A model generated the notes under the pieces. That model was not told where the DNA came from, searched no databases, and was given only the letters and a program-made list of their open reading frames with translations. A stretch of DNA of 64,000 bases from Bacillota bacterium. Lineage in GTDB: Bacteria > Bacillota > Clostridia > Acetivibrionales > Acetivibrionaceae. The stretch lies in assembly GCA_023398495.1 (NCBI GenBank), contig JAEWSG010000142.1, positions 78,154-142,153 of the forward strand. Reading direction: 5' to 3'. The position numbers and the translations under genes are program-made. Shown piece by piece: positions 29,290 through 36,210 of the stretch (positions are counted from its first letter, which is position 1; each line of letters starts with the position of its first letter).

Positions 29290-29918
29290 TCATTTGTAGG
29301 TCATAATTCTATCGTTATTATCCGCAATTTCATCAAAAGTGCCTTCAGTCATTTTCTCAGTTTTTATAAGCGTTTCTGGCAGGAAACTTGCCATCGCAAA
29401 TTGAAAACCACTCTTTGCAATGTTGACTGTTCTTATTTGCCCTGCAAAGTCATAAAGCCACCAAATAAATAGCCGTGAATTTGCTGCAAACCTTTGACTG
29501 TACCAACTTCTATTGTATTAAGCAAGGAGCTGTCAAAAAGAGCATACGCTTTGGATTTGCTTTTGCCGTCAAGGGTTTCATCGCTATATGTGAACCATTC
29601 GATAAAACGATTTGCCTGTTTCCTTGGAAAATTTTTCGCAAGTTCGATGATTCCGTCGTAGTCAAAAACATTTGCTGCATGTTTTTTTCCATCAGGTGCG
29701 GTAAATTTGAACTGGGTAGTCACACTACCCAGTTGATTATTTTCGCGTTTCAATTTTGCCTTAAGGTATTTCCAGTAATTTCGATTTTTTTCGTAATCAC
29801 CTGAGCCACGAAGAACACCTATTATATCAAGCACAGAAAACCACCATTTAGATTTTTCATCATCCCAAACGGCACGGACTTCTTTATCATCAAAAAAACG
29901 AATTGAGATTTTATTCAT
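29290..29918 (-). pseudogene. Bro-N antirepressor-like/Fic fusion, frameshifted and truncated
   Basis: From 29918 the frame reads a Bro-N-type domain ('ISIRFFDDKEVRAVWDDE', 'FIEWFTYSDETLDG'), then 'GTVKGLQQIHGYLFGG', and then a frameshift leads to a stop at 29433. In another frame the Fic start continues at once ('FDFAGQIRTVNIAKSGFQF') to TGA at 29290. A one-base loss in the 'GGCTTTATGAC' stretch explains the shift. The Fic part stops before the catalytic HPFxxGNGR motif, so it could not AMPylate even if the frame were restored. Intact relatives are described as virulence RhuM/Fic-like or DinD-like phage-associated proteins. Confidence 0.8.
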
Positions 29919-30090
29919 CCAACATAAACTCCTTTTTCAAAAGTCCTCATATTTTCCACCAAATTAATCTTATTTGCTTTCTTTCCTTCACTGCTAACCT
30001 CAACGCCTTGAAACTTTGCATAATTAACAGTTAAAATTTCAGTTTCATAATCTACCAATTTAGGGTACCTTAACAAACCAAGTTACCCTA
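29915..30090 (-). pseudogene. Unrecognised coding remnant coupled to the Bro-N start
   Basis: An open frame without a start codon encodes ~55 residues including 'DYETEILTVNYAKFQGV' and ends at a TGA overlapping the Bro-N ATG (ATGA). The composition is protein-like, and the overlap suggests the tail of a former upstream gene in the same operon. I do not recognise the family. Confidence 0.4.
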
Positions 30091-30162
30091 ATGATATAAA
30101 TAAATTATATACTTAAGAACATGCGTTTTGCAACAAGAACAAACAAATTTGCATCGCCATTA

Positions 30163-30351
30163 TTACTCGATAATCCCAAGATCAACTAATGCAACAGATA
30201 CCTCCAAATAAAACACAAAATAGCCTAAAGTATTCGACCGCAGACTTTTCTGAATATTTATTTTCTCTTTTTCTAAACCCATTTTAATATTGCAAACTTT
30301 TTGTCTGTTACTCCAAATTTCAAAAATATATAATAAAATCACAGTAAACAA
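30163..30351 (-). pseudogene. Degenerate copy of the small membrane-protein gene at 23577-23804
   Basis: DNA at 30204-30253 matches 23641-23690 closely (CCTCCAAATAAAA, TAGCCTAAAGTAT and CGACCGCAG in the same order). Here the frame gives only a 62-residue peptide with no second conserved half. I read it as a fragment of the same short gene family. Confidence 0.45.
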
Positions 30352-30379
30352 CGGCGATATCCTATACCGTTATTACTGT
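30329..30379 (+). ncRNA. Promoter-proximal hairpin upstream of the TROVE gene
   Basis: ACAGTAA (30341-30347) pairs with TTACTGT (30373-30379), and inside it AACGG (30350-30354) pairs with CCGTT (30367-30371). A TATAAT box at 30329-30334 would place transcription start at about 30341, exactly at the hairpin base. No good -35 is seen. It is the first of three structured elements leading into the TROVE gene. Confidence 0.45.
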
Positions 30380-30380
30380 A

Positions 30381-30443
30381 TATTTGAAGCAGTGTAATAG
30401 TTACATCATATAGGAAAAACACTATTACAATTATTCTCAAATA
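30381..30443 (+). ncRNA. Structured RNA candidate, copy A (Y-RNA-like?)
   Basis: Outer stem TATTTGA (30381-30387) with TCAAATA (30437-30443); 5' internal-loop segment AGCAG; inner stem TGTAATAG (30393-30400) with CTATTACA (30422-30429); 21-nt loop starting TTACATCA; 3' internal-loop segment ATTATTC. The layout and the single-stranded words are shared with copy B, while the stem sequences differ and still pair. Confidence 0.55.
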
Positions 30444-30461
30444 TTAACAAATCAAAAGCAG

Positions 30462-30540
30462 CGTATCTGAAGCGGTAATACAATTACATCAACCGTTAAT
30501 TGAAAAAACATTGTATTAATTATTAATTATTCTCAGAACG
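30462..30540 (+). ncRNA. Structured RNA candidate, copy B (Y-RNA-like?)
   Basis: Outer stem CGT-A-TCTGA (30462-30470) with TCAGA-ACG (30533-30540); inner stem TAATACAA (30476-30483) with TTGTATTA (30511-30518). Copy A has the same GAAGC(A/G)G, TTACATCA, GAAAAA(A)CA and ATTATTCTC words in the same places. The inner stems are different sequences that both pair over 8 bp. It ends 31 bp before the TROVE start codon. Confidence 0.55.
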
Positions 30541-30570
30541 TTGCAAAAGCTTACAAGGAGTGATAGAAAA

Positions 30571-32190
30571 ATGAGTAGATTTTCAAAAATGGTAATGGAC
30601 AAAACAAAAAGAAATGACAAAGTGACAAACTTCATGGGAGGAGTATCCTATAATCTAAATCCCCTTGAAACTTTAAAGCTAGTCACTTCTTCATCTATAT
30701 TTGGCGAGCCTCAATACTATCGTTCCGGAGAATTTGCTGATAGCGGGATAGAAGTTTTTGACGGTATATATACTACACATGATTTGGTTTCTTCTTATAG
30801 CATTTTTGATAAATTTGAAGGGAAAAAAACCTCCCAAATCATGGAGCAAACCATAGATGATGCTTTAGACTTCAACTTTGAAGCAACTTTACTTTGGGCC
30901 GTCAAATTACGTAAAGAATTTATGATGAGACTTAATCCTCAGGTAATTATGGTAAGAGCTTCAATACACCCAAAAAGAAAGGCTTTTTCCGAAAAATACC
31001 CCGGGAGATTTAATAGAATAAATAATGATATAATGTCGAGAGCTGATGAGCCTTCTTCTCAACTTACATATTGGTTATATTCCTATGGGAGCAAAAACAA
31101 AATCCCTTCTGTTTTGAAAAGAAGCTGGGCAAAAAAAGTTGAAAGCTTGTCCATTTATGATATATATAAATACAAAAACAAGGGGTTAGGATTGATAGAT
31201 GTGGTGCGTATTTGCCACGCCAATAACAGCTTTATCAATGAATTGATGAAGACAGGAACTGTTACCGTGAAAGCTAATGAAACCACCTGGGAAACTCTAA
31301 GGTCTAGTGGAATGCCATGGTCAGAAATTATATACACAATAAAGCTTCCACACATGGCACTATTGAGAAACTTGAGAAATATATTCACCGAAATTAGTGA
31401 CTATGAAACCTGTAAATCTGTAATGGAAACGTTGAAAAAGGGAGTATTGGACGGAAAGCAATTTCCATTCCGTTATTACACTGCTATGAAGTATATTCAA
31501 AACTCAGAGGTATATCATAAAAACTTAATTCTTGACACATTTGAAGATTGTATTGATATCTCCAGAAACAATATGCCCAAATTAAAAGGCAAAACCATGT
31601 GCTTATCTGATAATTCCGGCAGTGCTTGGGGCTGTTTTAATAGTGAGTACGGAAGCGTTACAGTTGCCGAAATAGATAATTTAAGCTCTGTACTTACTGC
31701 ACAAAATTCCGAGGAGGGCTATGTAGGAAAATTCGGTGATGGTTTGAAAGTTTTTCCTATATCCTCAAGTAAAGGTGCCTTGCTTCAAACCAATGAAATT
31801 ACAGAAAACGGTTACAACGATGTCGGAGGCAGGACAGAGAACGGGATTTGGATGTTTTTTGACCAGGCTATAAAGAAAAAAGAACATTGGGATAACATAT
31901 TTATATACTCAGATCAACAGGCAGGACACGGTGGTTTATACGGATTAAATGCGAAAGAATACGCTCCTTATTCTTATAACTCTAACTATATAGATGTAAT
32001 GAAACTAATTTTCAAATACAGAGTTGAAGTAAATAAAAATGTCAATGTATTCTCAATACAAACAGCAGGATATAATAATGTTGTTGTGCCTGAGTACAGC
32101 TACAGAACTAACATTTTATATGGATGGACCGGAAAGGAAGTCCTTTTCGCCAATGCAATAATTAATTTCTGGGATCAAAACAATAGATGA
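30571..32190 (+). CDS. rsr: TROVE (Ro60/Rsr-like) RNA-binding ring protein
   Basis: The start at 30571 follows AAGGAG with an 8-nt spacer. The 539-residue protein has an N-terminal TROVE/HEAT-repeat region (~20-335) and a C-terminal von Willebrand A domain with the MIDAS motif DNSGSAWG near residue 350, as in Ro60 and bacterial Rsr. Ro60 family proteins form a ring that binds misfolded RNA ends and a Y RNA on its outer surface, and act in RNA quality control and stress survival. The gene is on the plus strand, opposite to almost all neighbours, is preceded by a structured leader (30341-30540) and is followed by a terminator, so it looks like a self-contained unit. The bacterial partner enzymes PNPase or RtcB are not nearby. 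No conserved Met or frame problem is evident. Confidence 0.92.
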   Translation: MSRFSKMVMDKTKRNDKVTNFMGGVSYNLNPLETLKLVTSSSIFGEPQYYRSGEFADSGIEVFDGIYTTHDLVSSYSIFDKFEGKKTSQIMEQTIDDALDFNFEATLLWAVKLRKEFMMRLNPQVIMVRASIHPKRKAFSEKYPGRFNRINNDIMSRADEPSSQLTYWLYSYGSKNKIPSVLKRSWAKKVESLSIYDIYKYKNKGLGLIDVVRICHANNSFINELMKTGTVTVKANETTWETLRSSGMPWSEIIYTIKLPHMALLRNLRNIFTEISDYETCKSVMETLKKGVLDGKQFPFRYYTAMKYIQNSEVYHKNLILDTFEDCIDISRNNMPKLKGKTMCLSDNSGSAWGCFNSEYGSVTVAEIDNLSSVLTAQNSEEGYVGKFGDGLKVFPISSSKGALLQTNEITENGYNDVGGRTENGIWMFFDQAIKKKEHWDNIFIYSDQQAGHGGLYGLNAKEYAPYSYNSNYIDVMKLIFKYRVEVNKNVNVFSIQTAGYNNVVVPEYSYRTNILYGWTGKEVLFANAIINFWDQNNR

Positions 32191-32192
32191 CC

Positions 32193-32217
32193 TCCGATTA
32201 GGGGGGCTTTTTTTCTC
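32193..32217 (+). terminator. Terminator after the TROVE gene
   Basis: CCTCC-GATTA-GGGGG followed by C and seven Ts, immediately after the TROVE stop codon. The stem is short and contains one T-G pair. Confidence 0.6.
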
Positions 32218-32331
32218 CATATCAACTAAGACTCTAAAAAAATCAATTAATTTTTGACAACCTTTTTCAAAAAGGTATAATTAACTTAGGAGTGAAAAGA
32301 AACATAAAACATTTTACAAGGAGATGTCATT

Positions 32332-33160
32332 ATGTCTAATCAACCATACTTTACCTCAGTTATTGAAGGTGCAGCAAAGCTACCGCTTGTTCGCATCAAC
32401 CGTAGCTGGTATTCCGGGCGGTTTAGCTATGGCTGCTACTATTCCAGGTGACTTGATACAGTTCTACGGTCACGTTATCCGTGTCGCACAGGAACTTGCG
32501 TACATATATGGCTGGAGCGAGATCTTTACCGAAAACACTGATCTTGATGAAGGCACAGAGTCGCAACTCGTCTTATTTATAGGTGTAATGTCAGGCGTAG
32601 AGGCAGCCAAAAAAGCTCTAACCAAACTGTTCGGCGAAACAGCAATGAAGTCTGTTGCAAAAAAGATTGCGGCCAAAGCATTAACCAAAACGTGGTATTA
32701 TCCCATTGTCAAGAAAATTGCTGCAATACTAGGTCAAAGAATGACCAAGGATGTATTTGCAAAAGGTGTAAGCAAAGCTATCCCTCTACTAGGCGGAGCT
32801 ATTTCAGGCGGTCTTACACTAGCTACGTTCAAGCCAATGGCACACAAACTTCAAAAGCATCTCTCCGAAATGGCACATATGTCACCGGAAGAGTTTGCTA
32901 AATACAATGCTGCAAATACTATGTCCATTGATGAAGAGGATTTTGTAATAGTTAATGAGGAGACTTCAACAAATAGTTGGACATGTTCCTGTGGCACAGC
33001 AAATAAAGGTAAATTCTGCCACGAATGTGGTAACGCAAAACCTGCTCAGTTACATCAATACAAATGTGATAAATGCGGTTGGGAACCAAAAGACAAAAAT
33101 CACCCACCAAAGTTCTGTCCAGAATGTGGTGATCGGTTTGATGATAGCGACATAACATAA
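32332..33160 (+). pseudogene. EcsC-like helical protein with double zinc ribbon, deletion-frameshifted
   Basis: The ATG at 32332 (8 nt after AAGGAG) opens 'MSNQPYFTSVIEGAAKLPLVRINR', matching the N-terminus of its paralogue at 33624-34499 (LRVPGIKINR). The frame then jumps: the continuing homology ('FASTVAGIPGGLAMAATIPGDL') is in another frame, and ~50 residues present in the paralogue are missing. The ATG at 32324 by chance reads into the second frame, but with no spacer to the ribosome site. The C-terminus carries two zinc-ribbon pairs (CSC...CHEC and CDKC...CPEC) in place of the paralogue's end. Its function is unknown; hydrophobic Ala/Gly-rich helices suggest membrane contact. Confidence 0.7.
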
Positions 33161-33623
33161 CGAGCAAATCCAACGCCTTTAAACATCAAATTTCCTTATG
33201 GTAATAATTGCTTCGCCATTATTACTCTTACAGAAAGACATCATTTTATTAAAAATAAGTTGAATATGGATTTATATATTGTAAAGGTAAAATCTGCCGC
33301 ATATCAGTGTGGATTTTACTTTTACGATTAAGTATTATATTTTTTCCTCATCAAATCAAAAACGCTCATTAAACTTATCCAGAACCCTTAGCAAATCATT
33401 GTCAATTATATACTTACTTAAGCAACAATACAGCTCGATATTTCTTTATAGTAAGCTTGTGCAATAGATGTAATTAAAATGGCTTTTCTTATAGCATATT
33501 AAACGTCAATTGCTAGAGCATAAAAGCTTAATGAAATGGAATTCATACTTCTTATGATTCTTATATAACAATAGCGTTCTCTTCATCTGATACATTGTGA
33601 TTTGGATTGCTTAGCAAGGTATC
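33161..33623 (+). other. Intergenic stretch with two hairpins between convergent genes
   Basis: A perfect short stem GTAATAAT...ATTATTAC lies near 33200-33227. A 14-bp stem GTAAAGGTAAAATC (33283-33296) with GATTTTACTTTTAC (33314-33327, one G-U) follows; it is well placed to end transcription from either of the converging genes. No coding frame is convincing in the remaining ~290 bp. Confidence 0.5.
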
Positions 33624-34499
33624 TTACAAGGAAGCTTTTAATTTGTCACAACACGCCTTAAATGTAACAAAAGTGATACTTCCACCAATTATACCACCAG
33701 CAACAGGAATTGCCTTCTTAAAAGCTCCAGCAAATATTTTTTTAGTCAAGTTTACATTAAACCATTTCATAACACTTTTTACAATAGGATAAATAACTCC
33801 TTTGGCAAGAGCCGCTTTCAACAGTTTCTTTTCAACCCCTTTTGCCAAAGCTGTTGCCATTGCTTTTATAGCATTATTTGCACCAGCAACCCCATACATT
33901 ACACCCAAGCATAGAATTAAAATGTTTATTGTTTCAGAATCAAATTTTTGTCCTTTTTCTTCAGTATCTATTTCTGGAAATCCGTACAAATACAAGAGTT
34001 TTTGTGTAACTCTTAACATATATCCATAATATTGAGCAATATCAGCTGGAATTGTAGCAACCATTGTTAATCCCCCCGGAGTGCTAAGTGCCGTAGAAAT
34101 ACCGGATACACAATTTCTTTCAAACTTGATTACTTCATCAGCAATTTTATCTATTTCTATTGATGGTATTTTAGCTTGTGCAGGAGTACTAGCTATTGCA
34201 ATGTCAATAACGTCCTGTGGATAATTTTTAAAAAGCTCTCCCTTAAGAAATTCCGCACGGTTGATTTTAATACCAGGAACTCGCAATCCCAATACAATAA
34301 TATCTTCAATATCTATTTGACCATTACCATTTTGGTCGATTGTATTTATAACTGAATTCGTCGAATTTACTGCTAAATCTTTTGATTTATTAGCAACATC
34401 TTTTGTAATTTTGCCAACTTTATTTGCTAATCCGTGTAGATTCTTACCTACTCTTTTACCATCAAATAGTTTTTCCTTTTCTGTTCCCATAAATCTCAC
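33624..34499 (-). CDS. EcsC-like helical protein with EF-hand-like loop
   Basis: This 291-residue protein has an N-terminal amphipathic segment and a calcium-loop-like DQNGNGQIDIED (~56-67), then the same core as the broken plus-strand gene at 32332: 'STPGGLTMVATIPADIAQYYG', 'KKLLKAALAKGVIYPIVKS' and 'KKAIPVAGGIIGG'. The core resembles EcsC-type proteins with Gly/Ala-rich helices that may insert in membranes. The two paralogues converge across 33.2-33.6 kb, which implies duplication with inversion or independent capture. Function is unknown. Its place between a TROVE module and a BREX island suggests accessory or stress-related cargo, by location only. Confidence 0.65.
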   Translation of the reverse strand: MRFMGTEKEKLFDGKRVGKNLHGLANKVGKITKDVANKSKDLAVNSTNSVINTIDQNGNGQIDIEDIIVLGLRVPGIKINRAEFLKGELFKNYPQDVIDIAIASTPAQAKIPSIEIDKIADEVIKFERNCVSGISTALSTPGGLTMVATIPADIAQYYGYMLRVTQKLLYLYGFPEIDTEEKGQKFDSETINILILCLGVMYGVAGANNAIKAMATALAKGVEKKLLKAALAKGVIYPIVKSVMKWFNVNLTKKIFAGAFKKAIPVAGGIIGGSITFVTFKACCDKLKASL

Positions 34500-34697
34500 C
34501 TTTCTAATACTGAATTCATCCTAGCCTATGTAATTTATGCGATGTTTCTACCTTCCAATCTTTCAGTAATGCTAAAACATTTCACTTTCAAAATTCTAAA
34601 CTCCAGATTATTAGCCATTTGAGTGGTTGTTACAAAACAGATTAGTTTCATAAACTTTTCTAAACTTGCCTTAGCAAAAGTTCTGCCAATTAGCAAC

Positions 34698-34907
34698 CTA
34701 AGGCCTACCACCCTGACAATTAGGACATTTCCTCTGGAATATATCAGAACCATTTGCTTTGTACTTAAAACCACAAATCAAACATTCCATTTGATAAAAC
34801 CACTGTCCATTATCAGTTCCTTTTTCGCTAAGGCGTCCTAAATTTCTTTGACTATTACGATTTTCATACCCTGCAATTGTTGAAGATGCTCCATTTTTGA
34901 TTGACAT
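34698..34907 (-). CDS. Small zinc-finger protein
   Basis: The 69-residue product starts at 34907 and ends with a single zinc-ribbon, 'ECLICGFKYKANG' and 'RKCPNCQGGRP' (C-x2-C ... C-x2-C). Such 60-75-residue 'CPxCQGG' proteins are frequent next to mobile or defence genes; nucleic-acid or partner binding is likely but unproven. It lies between the EcsC-like gene and the ArdC-like gene on the same strand. A longer frame at 34535-34774 overlapping it looks like a shadow. Confidence 0.6.
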   Translation of the reverse strand: MSIKNGASSTIAGYENRNSQRNLGRLSEKGTDNGQWFYQMECLICGFKYKANGSDIFQRKCPNCQGGRP

Positions 34908-34989
34908 ACTTAATCACCCCTTTATTGATAATTCAATTCAAAAAACATTTAACATAGATTATATAATTTGACAAATTTATCTTGTTATA

Positions 34990-35787
34990 TTATTTTACTT
35001 GGATTTTCCTTTTCGGTTTCGCAACACTTCCTTTAGCCATCTCTTCAATTTTTCCTGCTATCTTTGCTATATAATCTATCGAAATCCCATCAGGAATGTT
35101 ATCACTTTTTAAATAGGTTGATACATAGGCATCACTATTGCCTTTTAAGCCAAATCTATGAGTTACCGTAAATGCCACTGCTTCAGCTTCAATTTCAACA
35201 GAATCATGATTTAAATTCTGACGACTTGGCCACCAACGATCATGATCTGAGCCCAAATGTCCCAAGAAAATATGTGCAAGTTCATGGCACAAAACTCCAA
35301 ACCGACTAGGTTCATCTAGTTCATTATGTATTGAAATTCTCATCTTATCTGCCACATTTCCCCTGGCTATAGTTGCAAATCCAGCACTTGTTGTACTATG
35401 CTTTTTAAAATCAACCCTTATCATATATTTTTTTGCATTTTCAATTAGATTTTCTAACCATTTTGGGTTCCAATCACCCTTAAATTGTGCAAAATCTTTT
35501 ATTCTTTTTGGTAATTCTTTTCCTTCCGTTTCATCAAAATCGTAAACTAACATAACCGGATGCATAGGAGCAAGTATAAGCATTGGCTTTGCATCCTCTT
35601 TAAGTTGTCTCTCAAATCGATTATACCAATCGCATTTTGAGGCATAAAACGAACAGTGTGGATTTTGGATTTTTACTAACATATTATTATATGGTGAGTA
35701 GCGGCGAAATTTTGCCATGAATTCAACCATTTCTCTGAAATCTTCCGATTTTCTGTACTTCTGCCCATCCTCAAGTAACACATCCAA
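34990..35787 (-). CDS. ArdC/ImmA-like zinc metallopeptidase (probably the 3' part of a frameshifted gene)
   Basis: The frame (265 residues from the first Met) contains 'YSPYNNMLVKIQNP', typical of ArdC-type N-terminal ssDNA-binding regions, and the zinc protease motif CHELAHIFLGH (HExxH) followed by a downstream EAEAVAF glutamate. ArdC-like proteins are antirestriction factors of plasmids; the similarity here is at motif level. No ribosome site precedes the first Met, and the homology appears to start earlier. The upstream gene (35676-36089) overlaps it by 112 bp in another frame. I suspect one ancestral gene. It follows brxL in the BREX island. Confidence 0.6.
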   Translation of the reverse strand: MDVLLEDGQKYRKSEDFREMVEFMAKFRRYSPYNNMLVKIQNPHCSFYASKCDWYNRFERQLKEDAKPMLILAPMHPVMLVYDFDETEGKELPKRIKDFAQFKGDWNPKWLENLIENAKKYMIRVDFKKHSTTSAGFATIARGNVADKMRISIHNELDEPSRFGVLCHELAHIFLGHLGSDHDRWWPSRQNLNHDSVEIEAEAVAFTVTHRFGLKGNSDAYVSTYLKSDNIPDGISIDYIAKIAGKIEEMAKGSVAKPKRKIQVK

Positions 35788-36089
35788 TGTTGATTTAAAA
35801 ATGTTGTTATCAACAGCCTGTCCATTAGAGCATTAAATATGCTATTTTCACTATCTTTGTCCAACAATTCAAAAAAATATTCTCTCACAAAATGTGTAAG
35901 GTTATTTTCCTTGACAAACTCACTTATAATTTCACATATTCTCCATCTTACTTGCCATCCAAATACCTTTTCAACTTCACTTAAAAGCTCACTTCCAGAT
36001 GGTTGGCGACACTCATGAGCCATGCTTAACAAATAAGATATTACTCCATCTTTTTTGCTTATATCAAAAACAGGCTCCATTCCCCCCAC
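35676..36089 (-). CDS. 5' part of the ArdC-like gene or separate small protein
   Basis: The frame begins MGGMEPVFDISKKDG (an internal Met at 36080 is an alternative) and reads as a helical, ordinary-looking protein until about residue 90 ('FNALMDRLL'). The last ~45 residues, ending 'NFAATHHIIIC', run antisense-frame over the codons of the metallopeptidase gene and look like read-through of a wrong frame. A one-base change near 35800-35830 would join both parts into a protein of ~365 residues. If not frameshifted, a 137-residue protein translationally overlapping the next gene is the alternative. Confidence 0.5.
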   Translation of the reverse strand: MGGMEPVFDISKKDGVISYLLSMAHECRQPSGSELLSEVEKVFGWQVRWRICEIISEFVKENNLTHFVREYFFELLDKDSENSIFNALMDRLLITTFLNQHWMCYLRMGRSTENRKISEKWLNSWQNFAATHHIIIC

Positions 36090-36210
36090 TCCCCTTTTTT
36101 AAATAATTTAGCATCAAAAGTCTATCTGAACCTACCATTACTATATGCTTGCTATATTTATTTAAATATTTTTCTTTAATTTATTAATCTTATTAACTGA
36201 CATATGGAAA

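Noticed and set aside
30329..30540. Retron, CRISPR or tRNA-like element upstream of TROVE
   Set aside because: Only two units, no reverse transcriptase or cas gene nearby, and no tRNA cloverleaf; the hairpin pair is better explained as a structured RNA.
33200..33227. Match between CGCCATTATTACTC here and at about 30155 as a flanking direct repeat of the TROVE region
   Set aside because: Only 14 AT-rich bases match and the flanks differ, so I do not claim a mobile-unit border.
34535..34774. 79-residue minus-strand frame overlapping the small zinc-finger gene
   Set aside because: Wrong frame relative to the convincing CxxC protein at 34698-34907, low-complexity translation and no ribosome site.
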